Assembly: GCF_902806455.1 (NCBI RefSeq)
Contig: NZ_CADCWQ010000001.1
Location: 62,001 to 126,000 of the forward strand
Length of the DNA stretch: 64,000 nt
Reading direction: 5' to 3'
DNA from: Virgibacillus doumboii
Lineage (GTDB): Bacteria > Bacillota > Bacilli > Bacillales > Amphibacillaceae
Shown here: positions 35,731-43,768 of the stretch, in pieces
How positions within the stretch are numbered: position 1 is the first letter of the stretch
Layout of the letters: every line of letters begins with the position of its first letter
Notes under the pieces: generated by a model
Seen by the model: the letters and a program-made list of their open reading frames with translations, nothing else
Database searches by the model: none
What the model was told of the DNA's origin: nothing
Program-made: the position numbers and the translations under genes

Positions 35731-35764
35731 AAAAAAGCTGCGAAATATCGTGCAGCTTTTTTAT
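35731..35764 (+). terminator. Terminator of the chemoreceptor gene
   Basis: AAAAAAGCTGC and GCAGCTTTTTT form the stem. The symmetric A/T runs let it also serve the convergent acetyltransferase gene. Confidence 0.85.
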
Positions 35765-35803
35765 TGCTTTTGGGCCAGTCGGTTTAAACAGTACCTGTTT
35801 TTA

Positions 35804-36325
35804 TTACAAATATTTTTCCATCCGTATATCAGCCCACATTCTGCCCTGCCAATACGTAAAATCATCAATATGACCGATATCCTTGTATCCCAGCTTTTGA
35901 TAGAGTCTGTAAGCCTGGTTGTTAAATTCAAAAACTCCCAATTCAATACGTTTAATCCCCTGTTTTTTAATCTCTTGCTCCAAAAAATTCATTGCCTTCA
36001 TACCAATCCCTTGGCCGCGTCCAACGGGTTCACCGATTGTAATGCCAATCCAGGCGGTTCCAGGTACTTTTTTATAAAGATGACCTGGATCGACCATATA
36101 ATTCATTTCACCTGCTAACAGGTCATTCAAATATATCAGATAGATATTTTGGTGCTTCATACGTTTTCTCAAGTTATCCAAGGTCACGTTATCCCGGCGA
36201 TTCAGTTCTTTTTCGTTTTGATTAGGACGGGTTAATGGAATTAATTCCGAGTCGTTTTCCCATCTGTTGAAGGCTTCCAGAATGCTTGGGTTTGGTTCGG
36301 TTAATTTTCTGAAATGAGTATCCAT
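35804..36325 (-). CDS. GNAT-family N-acetyltransferase
   Basis: 173 residues with the GNAT core: a strand-4/5 region WIGITIGEPV, the acetyl-CoA pyrophosphate loop GRGQGIGMKAMNFLE (Q/RxxGxG/A pattern), and the late ELGVFEFNNQAYRLYQKLGY. The acceptor substrate is unknown. AGAGGAGAT precedes the ATG. No neighbour on the same strand is close enough for an operon. Confidence 0.88.
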   Translation of the reverse strand: MDTHFRKLTEPNPSILEAFNRWENDSELIPLTRPNQNEKELNRRDNVTLDNLRKRMKHQNIYLIYLNDLLAGEMNYMVDPGHLYKKVPGTAWIGITIGEPVGRGQGIGMKAMNFLEQEIKKQGIKRIELGVFEFNNQAYRLYQKLGYKDIGHIDDFTYWQGRMWADIRMEKYL

Positions 36326-36495
36326 ATAAATCTCCTCTTGTTCGGTTTTCTAATCTTTGAAAAGGTATTTGCGTCAATTATACTATTAAAAAACAGAAAC
36401 AGCTTGACCCTATTCTGATTCATAATTTCAAAAGAATAATCATACCTTATCAATCATGATATAATAGTAGAAATATAGAGATTCGGGGTGAAACG

Positions 36496-37110
36496 ATGGA
36501 ACTGGATAAAATTAACAGTAAACTGAAAAATCATTCGCCATTCGTCCTGGGCCATCAGGAATTTTCAAAATTTGCCGTCCTCTTGCCGCTTGTCCTAAAA
36601 GATAATGAAATCCATATTCTGTTTGAGGTTCGTTCCCATAAAATGCGGCGACAGCCTGGGGAGATTTGTTTTCCCGGGGGACGGATGGATAAAGAGGATA
36701 AAACGGAACAGGATACGGCTGTCAGAGAGACGACAGAAGAATTGGGAATCATCAGGGACCAGATTAAAGATGTATTTCCGCTGGATTATCTGGTTTCCCC
36801 GTATGGGATGATTGTTTATCCGTATACGGGTCTGATTACTGAGTCTGAATCTATAAAGCCAAATCCTTCTGAAGTTGATGAGGTGTTTCAGGTTCCGCTG
36901 TCTTTTTTTATAGAAAATCCACCAAAGATACATCACATATACTCCAAAATAGAACCGGAAGAAGGTTTCCCATATGAATTGATTCCCGGCGGTGAAAATT
37001 ATAATTGGCGACCGGGTAAGATTGATGAATTATTTTATATTTATGAGGATAAAGCCATTTGGGGACTCACTGCTAAAATTTTAACGCATTTTATGGAAGT
37101 AATACGTTAA
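36496..37110 (+). CDS. Nudix hydrolase, CoA-pyrophosphatase type
   Basis: 204 residues. The Nudix box is complete: GGRMDKEDKTEQDTAVRETT-EELGI (GX5EX7REVXEEXGU pattern). Ahead of it, LFEVRSHKMRRQPGEICFPG matches the UPF0035 signature of CoA pyrophosphatases such as NudT7 and YeaB, which cut CoA or acyl-CoA to phosphopantetheine and 3',5'-ADP. It depends on Mg or Mn. The ATG follows GGGGTGAAACG. It is a single gene, convergent with the Bax-inhibitor-like gene. Confidence 0.88.
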   Translation: MELDKINSKLKNHSPFVLGHQEFSKFAVLLPLVLKDNEIHILFEVRSHKMRRQPGEICFPGGRMDKEDKTEQDTAVRETTEELGIIRDQIKDVFPLDYLVSPYGMIVYPYTGLITESESIKPNPSEVDEVFQVPLSFFIENPPKIHHIYSKIEPEEGFPYELIPGGENYNWRPGKIDELFYIYEDKAIWGLTAKILTHFMEVIR

Positions 37111-37151
37111 AAGAATAGGCTCCATGTCCGAATGAGACACGGAGCTTTGTC

Positions 37152-37904
37152 TCACCTTCGCAGTTTTGCAATCAAACGCAGAATTTCAAGGTAAAGCCAG
37201 ACCAATGTCACCATCAGCCCGAATGCACCATACCATTCCATATATTTTGGTGCCTGGCGCTTTACACCTCTTTCAATCAGGTCAAAATCAAGTGCCAGAT
37301 TCAATGCAGCCACAATAACAATCCCAACGCTAATCAGGATGCCGATTGGGCCGCTGTTGTGCAGGTATAGGACATCATGCATTCCAAACAGTCGCATAAT
37401 GAAGGTTGCCAAATATGCGAGTAAAATGGCACCTGTTGCACAAAGTACGCCAATCCTGAATTTTTTGGTAACCTTGATCAGTCCGGTTTTGTACAACAGT
37501 AACATGAAAAGAAGAACGCCAAATGTCAGCATTGCAGCCTGCATAGTTATGCCATAATACTGTGATTCATACATTGCTGATATTCCGCCGAGTACCAGGC
37601 CTTCAGCAAGTGCATATGGAATAGACGTAAACGGAGAAGCCTTTGGAACAAAAATTGTAATCAATGCCAGAATAAACCCGGCAATTAAACCGAGTATCAG
37701 TAAGCCTGTCACGGTAGAGGTGTTACCATTGAAATATTGATTCCAAGTGAATAGTGCCGTGATAAGCAAAGCGAGAAACAAAAACATCGTCCGATTAACT
37801 GTTCCCTGCAAGGTCATCCGGTTTGCAATATAATCTCCGGACTGAAACGCTTTATTGCTCCATGCCGGATTTGCAGTTTGTGAATAGGATCCTAAACGAG
37901 CCAA
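37152..37904 (-). CDS. Bax inhibitor-1 / YccA-like membrane protein
   Basis: 250 residues with seven membrane helices after a 40-residue cytoplasmic start (ANPAWSNKAFQSG, then MTLQGTVNRTMFLF). This pattern, with ASPFTSIPYALAEGLVLGGISAMYE and the C-terminal ALNLALDFDLIERGVKRQAP, is that of the bacterial YccA/Bax-inhibitor-1 subgroup. Family members are pH-gated calcium leaks or FtsH modulators. The start is TTG: GAGAGGAGTG lies seven bases upstream. No FtsH gene is near. Confidence 0.85.
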   Translation of the reverse strand: MARLGSYSQTANPAWSNKAFQSGDYIANRMTLQGTVNRTMFLFLALLITALFTWNQYFNGNTSTVTGLLILGLIAGFILALITIFVPKASPFTSIPYALAEGLVLGGISAMYESQYYGITMQAAMLTFGVLLFMLLLYKTGLIKVTKKFRIGVLCATGAILLAYLATFIMRLFGMHDVLYLHNSGPIGILISVGIVIVAALNLALDFDLIERGVKRQAPKYMEWYGAFGLMVTLVWLYLEILRLIAKLRR

Positions 37905-38007
37905 ATTAATCACTCCTCTCAAACCTATTGTATGCTTGTTTATTACATATTAGGAGGTACTTATCTATGTCTAGTCACAAAACAATTCAATCATCTGGAA
38001 TGTACTG

Positions 38008-38040
38008 GATGAGACAAGGAGTCTGTCTTTTTGTCTCCTC
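38008..38040. terminator. Possible terminator of the exchanger gene
   Basis: GAGACAA and TTGTCTC arms, with a partial T-run on the minus strand; weaker than other terminators here. Confidence 0.45.
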
Positions 38041-38041
38041 A

Positions 38042-39004
38042 TCACATTAAATTCCTCATAATGACATAAGCCATGTACAGTACATACGCGGCAACCAGTA
38101 TCATGCCCTCAGTTTTTCCGACTCTGTAGCTGGTTCTTGAGAAAATGAGCAAGAGCCCGGTCAGGAGGATCATTAATAAGGAATCAGCGAAAACCTGGCT
38201 GTCAACAGCAAGCGGTGAAATAACAGAGGCACTTCCGAGAACGAGCAGGATATTAAATATATTACTTCCGACGATATTTCCGACTGCAATCTCACTTTCT
38301 TTTTTGACAGCTGCCGTGACAGATGTTATCAATTCCGGTAATGACGTGCCGACTGCCACAATGGTCAGTCCAACCATGGTTTCGCTCATTCCAAATGAAA
38401 TGGCGATGTCTGTTGCATTACTGACAACCAGTTCCCCGCCAAAAATAATTGCTGCCAGACCACCAATCGTTAATGCGATGTTTTTTACCCATGAATTTGT
38501 TTTGCTGTCCTCGCTTTGATCGTTAACTTCATCTTTGGATGTTCTGGCAACTTCGAACAAATAGTATAAGAAAATCGCAAAGAACAGCAGGAAAATCAGT
38601 CCGTCACTTCTTGTCAGCAGGTTTTCTCCCAGCGACTGAAGGCGGATATCACTAATCAGGATAAGAAAAGCTATACTAGCTAATAAGGTAAACGGGATCT
38701 GTTTGCGGATGGTCTCCCGTTTTACTGACAGCGGATTCAGGATTGCTGTCAGACCAACAACCAGCGTAATATTAAAAATATTGCTTCCGATTACATTACC
38801 AATCGAAACGCCCGCACTTTCCTCCAATGCAGCAACAATACTGACGGTTCCTTCCGGCGAGCTTGTACCAAACGCTACAATTGTTAAACCAATCAATAAT
38901 GGGGAAACATGCAGTGCCCGGGCGATTTTTGAAGCACCTTCAACAAAGAAATCAGCACCTTTAATTAGCAGAGCAAATCCCACAATTAATAACATATAAG
39001 TCAC
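38042..39004 (-). CDS. Na+/Ca2+ antiporter family (CaCA, YrbG-like) membrane protein
   Basis: 320 residues with ten membrane helices in two inverted repeats. Each repeat bears the alpha motif: GLTIVAFGTSSPEGTVSIVA with GNVIGSNIFNITLVVG, and GLTIVAVGTSLPELITSVTA with GNIVGSNIFNILLVLG. The two acidic residues (Glu in SSPE, Glu in SLPE) coordinate the cation. It probably exports Ca2+ or exchanges Na+, which suits a salt-tolerant cell. The start is GTG with AAAGGGTAGG upstream. Confidence 0.9.
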   Translation of the reverse strand: MTYMLLIVGFALLIKGADFFVEGASKIARALHVSPLLIGLTIVAFGTSSPEGTVSIVAALEESAGVSIGNVIGSNIFNITLVVGLTAILNPLSVKRETIRKQIPFTLLASIAFLILISDIRLQSLGENLLTRSDGLIFLLFFAIFLYYLFEVARTSKDEVNDQSEDSKTNSWVKNIALTIGGLAAIIFGGELVVSNATDIAISFGMSETMVGLTIVAVGTSLPELITSVTAAVKKESEIAVGNIVGSNIFNILLVLGSASVISPLAVDSQVFADSLLMILLTGLLLIFSRTSYRVGKTEGMILVAAYVLYMAYVIMRNLM

Positions 39005-39200
39005 ACGAACCTACCCTTTCAAACTGGACTAAGACTAGTTTATACCAAAAGTTGGGTTAACACTATTATTTTCTGAAAGACCAAATCTGCAAAAAAGATA
39101 ATACGGAATATTATGCAAATTGGCAACAATAAGGAGGAATTTCCCATTTTTTGACGAAACTTACATATAGAGAGATAAGTAAGGCATTGGGGGTGTTAAC

Positions 39201-40610
39201 GTGGCATGGCTTAATCGAGGGGATTTACGTATTCATTATGAATGGATTGAATCGGATAACCCGCATACAGAAGAAACAATGCTTCTGGTACACGGGGTAG
39301 GACTGGATTACTACTCGTGGGATTTTATTATTCCTTATTTCCGCAAGAATTATCATATTGTACGATACGATTTCAGGGGACATGGCGGAAGTGATGCGGG
39401 TGACGAGAAACTGACAGTTGAATTGTTATCTCAGGATCTGAATCACCTTATTTCTGAACTTCGGATAAAGTCATTACATATCGTTGCGCAGGGATTTGGC
39501 GGGTTGATAGCTATACATTCTGCGGCACAAAATGTACATATTCTAAAAACGCTTGTATTAATTGCAGTCCCGATTCAGTATCCGAAGCAACTCGCGGACA
39601 AGGTTGTGAATGGCCGAAAAGAAAAGATCCAGGGACAGCAGTCAGTATTGACACTGGGAAAGGAAATAGTAAAGTCAATTTGTTATCCCTCTACTGAAGA
39701 AAAAATCAAACCATTGCTTGATGCTTACCGTAAAGTGTCACCTGAAGTTTATTTTGCGCTGTTTCATTCGGGAGAGTTGGAAGCTGCTTTAGACAAGTTT
39801 CAGCGTATCGAAATACCAATTCTTATTTTATCAGGCTCGGAAGACACGACATATCCCCCGGAACTAAATAGTGCAAATCTGAATTTCAATTACAATGCGA
39901 GGTATTTTACCGTTCCGTATGCTTCGTTTATGATTCAGATGGATCAGCCGAAAATAACATTTGATTGGATTAATCGTTTTATTGAAAAAAATAAGGGTAA
40001 CAGAAATACGTCTGAATACGACTTTCATAAAGACCTCACAATCCAAATGTATACAGAAATCAGAGGGAGGATGAATCAGAAGGAAGCCCCGGTTCGAACG
40101 GCTAATCAGCTGAAAGTAAATATTATGCATGGTTTCAGTGTTCATATTAATGGCAGGAGAATTACGGAGGGATGGGGGAAACGAAAAGCAAAACAAATTC
40201 TCACTTACCTTGTCATTCAGGAGTCAGCAACCCGCGATGATTTATGTGATGTTTTTTGGCCGGAAGTTAATATAACAAACGCCCGTAACCGGCTGCGTGT
40301 CTCCTTACATTATTTGAAGCAGCTGTTGGCCGTAAATGATAAAGGTAACAGCCTGCCGATACTCGTCACCGAGCGGGAACACGTTTATTTGCAGGGAGAA
40401 ATTCAATCCGATTTGCTCAACCATATAAAAGCAATCAAAGATGCCCATTTGACGAAAGAAGCAAATGAAAAAGGAGAAAAATATAAACAAATACTAAGTG
40501 AGAGAACAGATAATCCGATGCCAGGCTTGTATGAAGACTGGTTTTTGAAGCAGCGTAATTGGATTGAGAGTGAATGGGAAGAAATGGAGAAACACCTTAC
40601 TGATTCATAA
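39201..40610 (+). CDS. Catalytically dead alpha/beta hydrolase fused to a SARP-type DNA-binding domain
   Basis: 469 residues. Residues 1-270 form an alpha/beta hydrolase fold (MLLVHGVGLDYYSWDFIIPY, VRYDFRGHGGSD, ILSGSEDTTYP). The nucleophile elbow, normally GHSxGG, reads AQGFGG, so Ser is replaced by Gly98; the usual GH near the end is AS in PYASFMIQMDQP, so the catalytic His is gone too. After a linker, residues 305-385 read as an OmpR/SARP winged helix (VHINGRRITEGWGKRKAKQI and CDVFWPEV-NARNRLRVSLHYLKQ). I infer a regulator that uses the hydrolase fold as ligand sensor. The start is GTG behind GGGGGTG. Downstream lies the c-di-GMP riboswitch and SinI-like gene. Confidence 0.85.
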   Translation: MAWLNRGDLRIHYEWIESDNPHTEETMLLVHGVGLDYYSWDFIIPYFRKNYHIVRYDFRGHGGSDAGDEKLTVELLSQDLNHLISELRIKSLHIVAQGFGGLIAIHSAAQNVHILKTLVLIAVPIQYPKQLADKVVNGRKEKIQGQQSVLTLGKEIVKSICYPSTEEKIKPLLDAYRKVSPEVYFALFHSGELEAALDKFQRIEIPILILSGSEDTTYPPELNSANLNFNYNARYFTVPYASFMIQMDQPKITFDWINRFIEKNKGNRNTSEYDFHKDLTIQMYTEIRGRMNQKEAPVRTANQLKVNIMHGFSVHINGRRITEGWGKRKAKQILTYLVIQESATRDDLCDVFWPEVNITNARNRLRVSLHYLKQLLAVNDKGNSLPILVTEREHVYLQGEIQSDLLNHIKAIKDAHLTKEANEKGEKYKQILSERTDNPMPGLYEDWFLKQRNWIESEWEEMEKHLTDS

Positions 40611-40718
40611 TATTTTTTTACAATACGCTTGATTGTAATGATGCTGTAATGGCGAATCTGTTATTATATCTTTTACAGAATTTTCACGCGTCGGTAGCAG
40701 GAGAAAGGAAGAAAACAG

Positions 40719-40801
40719 AAAAAGGCAAACCTGTTGAAAAACAGGGACGCAAAGTCACAGGTCTAAGGTTTAATGGAATTATGATGGCTGGGCTGCCTGA
40801 A
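40719..40801 (+). ncRNA. Cyclic di-GMP-I (GEMM) riboswitch
   Basis: The aptamer signature is complete in order: GGCAAACC, a stem closed by a GAAA tetraloop (CTGTT-GAAA-AACAG), GGGACGCAAAG, then TCTAAGG (tetraloop receptor side), ATGATGGC and the closing GGGCTGCC that pairs with the opening GGC. The only gene behind it is the SinI-like gene, 28 bases downstream. No terminator lies between aptamer and ribosome site, so control is probably on translation or RNA stability. The sign of the response cannot be read from the sequence. Confidence 0.92.
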
Positions 40802-40828
40802 ATGCGAATGTATTTTAGGAGGGGGAGT

Positions 40829-41017
40829 ATGGGGGAGGAAGTAATTACAGGACTTGATCGGGAGTGGGTAGAACTGATTTCGGAGGCGAAGCGGCAAGGA
40901 ATAACCAAGGACGATTTGCATGATCTTTTCAGTGGAAGCGGCAAAAAATGTGTTATGGAGGATAATCTAATCGTCAGTATTAAAAACAGACCCGCTTGGC
41001 AGAGTAGTCGAAAGTAA
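40829..41017 (+). CDS. SinI-like anti-repressor
   Basis: 62 residues. Residues 9-40 (LDREWVELISEAKRQGITKD, then DLHDLFSGSGKK) fit the Sin dimerisation helix pair of B. subtilis SinI (LDQEWVELMVEAKEANI). SinI binds the repressor SinR and frees matrix genes. There is no DNA-binding domain. The start is ATG with AGGAGGGGGAG; the frame is open 60 codons further up, but that part is the riboswitch. No sinR gene lies in the window, so the partner must be elsewhere. The C-terminus (SIKNRPAWQSSRK) has no known role. It is the only gene under the c-di-GMP aptamer. Confidence 0.85.
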   Translation: MGEEVITGLDREWVELISEAKRQGITKDDLHDLFSGSGKKCVMEDNLIVSIKNRPAWQSSRK

Positions 41018-41047
41018 TTTAAAGAGAAAATATGAGAATAAAACATT

Positions 41048-41078
41048 CGCCCTTTCTGATGAGGAAAGGCTTTTTTTG
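41048..41078 (+). terminator. Terminator of the SinI-like gene
   Basis: GCCCTTTC and GAAAGGC form a stem around a seven-base loop, then seven T. Confidence 0.9.
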
Positions 41079-41212
41079 TGCCAAAAATATTCCAGTACTA
41101 TAAAAATCAGGAAGCAGTAAAATAATGAAATGGCTATCTCGCCGATATGGCTCCAATCCGACCTCCAGCCTCTGACTTCTGTAAAAACGAGGCGAATGCC
41201 GAGTTTCTCTGT

Positions 41213-41240
41213 TTGACAGGACGGGATTATTTATTATATA
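41213..41240 (+). promoter_or_regulatory. Promoter of the HMG-CoA lyase gene
   Basis: TTGACA, a 16-base spacer and TATATA. It is the best sigma-A promoter in the region and is about 165 bases before the start codon. Confidence 0.6.
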
Positions 41241-41244
41241 GTTA

Positions 41245-41261
41245 ATTCAACAATGTTGAAT
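41245..41261. promoter_or_regulatory. 17-bp palindrome, candidate repressor operator
   Basis: ATTCAACAATGTTGAAT is perfectly symmetric around one central base and covers the expected transcription start of the HMG-CoA lyase promoter. No repressor gene is adjacent. Confidence 0.55.
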
Positions 41262-41357
41262 CAAAATAAACTTGATTGAATAGTATATAGAAACGGATAA
41301 ATTTTTCATAATCAGCAAGGTTTTTGCAAATGCAAATACCTATTTATGTATCAATGG

Positions 41358-41371
41358 TGTAAGCGCATTCA
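41358..41371 (+). promoter_or_regulatory. cre-like site (CcpA)
   Basis: TGTAAGCGCATTCA agrees with the cre consensus TGWAANCGNTNWCA at all fixed positions but one. Lying downstream of the promoter and before the ribosome site, it could act as a roadblock for carbon repression. Confidence 0.55.
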
Positions 41372-41406
41372 TAAACTATTTTTTAAAAATTAGAGGAGGG
41401 TGAATC

Positions 41407-42312
41407 ATGGGACGTTGGCCGGAGTTTGTTCAGATTAAGGAAGTTGGACCGCGTGACGGACTGCAGAATGAGAAGAAACATGTTTCAACGGCAGACAAGG
41501 TGCACTGGATTAATATGCTTTCCGATTCGGGAGTTAAGGAAATCGAGTATTCATCATTCGTTCATCCGAAGTGGGTACCTGCGTTATCTGATGCGCACGA
41601 AGTCGGTCAGAAAATCAAGCGCAATCCGGATGTCCGTTATTCTGCACTGGTTCCAAATATGAAAGGCCTGGAACTTGCACTGGAAGCTGGCATTGACGGC
41701 GCCTCCGTATTCATGTCCGCCAGTGAATCGCATAACAAGAAAAATATTAATAAATCAATTGATGAAACGTATCCGATACTGCAGGAAGTCATTAATGAAG
41801 CAAAGCAAGCCGGCAAACATGTAACGGGTTATGTATCGACCGTATTCGATTGCCCGTATGAAGGTAAAATCACACCTGAACAGGTCGTTCGTGTTTGCGA
41901 TAGACTGTTCGAATTTGGCGTTGATGACATTTCGCTTGGTGACACGATTGGCACGGCTGTACCTTCACAGGTCGACCAGCTTCTGGATGTTGTACTCGCG
42001 CGTTTCTCAAAAGAAAAAATAATTATGCATTACCATGACACAAGAGGTATGGCCATTGCCAATATTATGGCGTCAATGGAATATGGAATTACCCGCTTTG
42101 ACAGTTCAATCGGCGGTCTGGGCGGTTGCCCGTATGCTCCGGGTGCTGCGGGTAATGTGGCAACGAACGATGTATTATACTTGCTGCACGGACTTGGAAT
42201 TGAGACAGGAATGAACGATAAAAAACTTCAGGAAGCAGCACTTTATATTCAAAATAAACTTGGAAAAACCCTTCCGAGTAAGTCGCTTGCATACACCGCA
42301 AGCCAGCTTTGA
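41407..42312 (+). CDS. Hydroxymethylglutaryl-CoA lyase
   Basis: 301 residues; splits HMG-CoA to acetoacetate and acetyl-CoA, the last step of leucine breakdown. The TIM-barrel start VQIKEVGPRDGLQNE carries the catalytic Arg-Asp, HYHDTRGM carries metal-binding His, and the signature GGLGGCPYAPGAAGN carries the catalytic Cys241. This is B. subtilis YngG/MvaB-like. The other leucine catabolism genes (acyl-CoA dehydrogenase, methylcrotonyl-CoA carboxylase) are not adjacent, which is unusual. The ATG follows AGAGGAGGGTG. Confidence 0.92.
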   Translation: MGRWPEFVQIKEVGPRDGLQNEKKHVSTADKVHWINMLSDSGVKEIEYSSFVHPKWVPALSDAHEVGQKIKRNPDVRYSALVPNMKGLELALEAGIDGASVFMSASESHNKKNINKSIDETYPILQEVINEAKQAGKHVTGYVSTVFDCPYEGKITPEQVVRVCDRLFEFGVDDISLGDTIGTAVPSQVDQLLDVVLARFSKEKIIMHYHDTRGMAIANIMASMEYGITRFDSSIGGLGGCPYAPGAAGNVATNDVLYLLHGLGIETGMNDKKLQEAALYIQNKLGKTLPSKSLAYTASQL

Positions 42313-42355
42313 AAGTGTCATCCGGGTGAACGGGAAAAGGATAGTTGACAGCTAT

Positions 42356-42408
42356 AAAAGTCATTATTTTCGTTTAGCGTATCGGAAATGATGACTTTCT
42401 GTTTTTTT
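42356..42408 (+). terminator. Terminator of the HMG-CoA lyase gene
   Basis: AAAGTCATTATTTTC and GGAAATGATGACTTT form a long stem, followed by CTG and eight T. Confidence 0.85.
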
Positions 42409-42502
42409 GCGTAACACCCGTTCTTGCCTTAACAAAAAAAATAATCTATCCTAAGATAAAAGAACATCGTAAACAATTCGAAGGCGGAAGGAGAGAATTC
42501 CC

Positions 42503-43063
42503 ATAGACATACAAAACATTGGAAAAAAAGTAAAACAAGCACGCGTGCGTTGCAAAAAAACACAGCAGCAAATAGCAGATCAGTGCGGCATCTCCAAAAG
42601 CCTGTTGTCAAAAATAGAAAATGGACAAACATCATCCGCCGTTGCAACGTTATCGAAAATCAGTGAAGCAATGGATGTACCACTGTCCTGGGTCCTGGAC
42701 GGGCATCCTGAAACAGATCTTGTCGTGCTTCCAAAAGCAGAACGGCGAATAAGTGCGAACGATGAAAATATGGGGTATTCCTTTGAACTGCTTGCGAACA
42801 GATCCCGCTTTTCACGGATTGAGCCGACAATAGTACATGTCACCCCAAAGGACACAAATCTGAGGCATGAACCGTATACCCATTCACAGGACGAGTTTAT
42901 TTATATTGTGGAAGGCTCGATTGATTTGTTTTACGACGGGGAAAAGCAGATCATGGAAAAAGGGGATACGGCTTATTTCAGAGGTGTCAAACCGCATTTA
43001 TTCATCCCGGTGGATAATGACGGGGCCAAAGTGCTGACAGTATTTATTGACAGTGACGCCTAG
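42503..43063 (+). CDS. XRE-family regulator with a cupin sensor domain, apparent ATA start
   Basis: About 186 residues: a helix-turn-helix (IGKKVKQARVRCKKTQQQIA, then CGISKSLLSKIENGQTSSAV) in the first 65, and a cupin barrel from about 85 (NLRHEPYTHSQDEFIYIVEG, MEKGDTAYFRGVKPHLFIPV). Such proteins control amine, amino-acid or antibiotic genes in answer to a small ligand. No ATG, GTG or TTG fits the ribosome site: GGAAGGAGA lies seven bases before an in-frame ATA, exactly where the family's MDIQxIG start should be. GTG 42 bases further down would delete the first helix. So either ATA is used weakly or the start codon is mutated. Confidence 0.8.
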   Translation: MDIQNIGKKVKQARVRCKKTQQQIADQCGISKSLLSKIENGQTSSAVATLSKISEAMDVPLSWVLDGHPETDLVVLPKAERRISANDENMGYSFELLANRSRFSRIEPTIVHVTPKDTNLRHEPYTHSQDEFIYIVEGSIDLFYDGEKQIMEKGDTAYFRGVKPHLFIPVDNDGAKVLTVFIDSDA

Positions 43064-43080
43064 GTTGCAGCAAACAGAAT

Positions 43081-43264
43081 GCGCGGACATTTATTCCGTT
43101 ATTTATAGTAAAAACACTGTTTTGACGATGTTTACGGACATATGTTCCGCTAATCATCAAAAAAAGCAGCAATTCCTTTCAGATTTTGTTTGCTAACGGA
43201 AAATATGTCCGGCAAAACAGTAAATTCAGTGTAATTTTTAAAAATAACGGAAAATATGTCCTCC
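43081..43264. repeat. CGGACAT/ATGTCCG palindromic repeat, copy 2 (184 bp)
   Basis: Same F-F-R-R order as copy 1: GCGGACATTTATTCCGTTA, ACGGACATATGTTCCGCTAA, then CTAACGGAAAATATGTCCGG and ATAACGGAAAATATGTCCTC. The spacing of the four motifs is conserved to within a few bases, whereas the inner spacers have diverged. Confidence 0.8.
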
Positions 43265-43288
43265 AAAAAGGCGATACCAAATAATAAC

Positions 43289-43327
43289 AAAACGCTTGAA
43301 CGCAATTTGCCGGTTCAAGCGTTTTTT
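43289..43327. terminator. Bidirectional terminator
   Basis: AAAACGCTTGAAC pairs with GTTCAAGCGTTTT, then T on the plus strand and A/T on the other, between two convergent genes. Confidence 0.88.
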
Positions 43328-43768
43328 CTATACGTATTGTACGTTTTTCTTTTTGAAACCGGTACTGACAATGAACACAAGTCCGTAAACCAATGACATC
43401 AATAAGCCGTATGCTCCATAACTCATCCCGAATGCAATATTTCCGCCAAACAACGGTGTAATAAAGATCAGGTAAAGCGGATACTGGATGGATGCGATCA
43501 TATCCAACAGCACATTATTGTACATCAGGTGTTCAAATCTGGTGATGACAAATACGATTATCCCAGAAGTGACGCCAGCAATTGTAAAGATCCTGAATAT
43601 CTTATTTCCTTTTCTGGCGTACAAAAATAAAATGAGCACAAACAAAAGTGATACAAGTAAGTTCAGCATATTCATATTTGAGTCAGGATGCTTAATGGAA
43701 GGCATAAAATTGACTGAAAATGCCAATGAATAGGACAAAATCAATACTAATAAGAGCTTATAGTTCAT
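43328..43768 (-). CDS. Four-helix membrane protein of unknown function
   Basis: 146 residues with four membrane segments (about 4-22, 34-51, 60-78 and 92-138 as two closely spaced helices) and a short basic C-terminus (GFKKKNVQYV) that should be cytoplasmic. AAGGGGAA precedes the ATG. I do not recognise a family. It stands alone. Confidence 0.6.
   Translation of the reverse strand: MNYKLLLVLILSYSLAFSVNFMPSIKHPDSNMNMLNLLVSLLFVLILFLYARKGNKIFRIFTIAGVTSGIIVFVITRFEHLMYNNVLLDMIASIQYPLYLIFITPLFGGNIAFGMSYGAYGLLMSLVYGLVFIVSTGFKKKNVQYV

Larger units (their letters stand above)
41079..41406. other. Control region upstream of HMG-CoA lyase
   Basis: No gene is seen. A GCCGATAT octamer (41141-41148), equal to the sigma-D -10 consensus, stands alone with only a TAAT 14 bases upstream. 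A clear sigma-A type promoter, a palindrome and a cre-like site follow and are listed separately. Confidence 0.5.

Noticed and set aside
40649..40828. N-terminal extension of the SinI-like gene
   Set aside because: The frame is open but runs through the c-di-GMP aptamer, and the strong ribosome site AGGAGGGGG lies at the later ATG.
41141..41148. Sigma-D promoter for a small RNA upstream of the HMG-CoA lyase gene
   Set aside because: The octamer GCCGATAT is expected about twice by chance in both strands of this window, no proper -35 is present, and no transcript-like structure follows.
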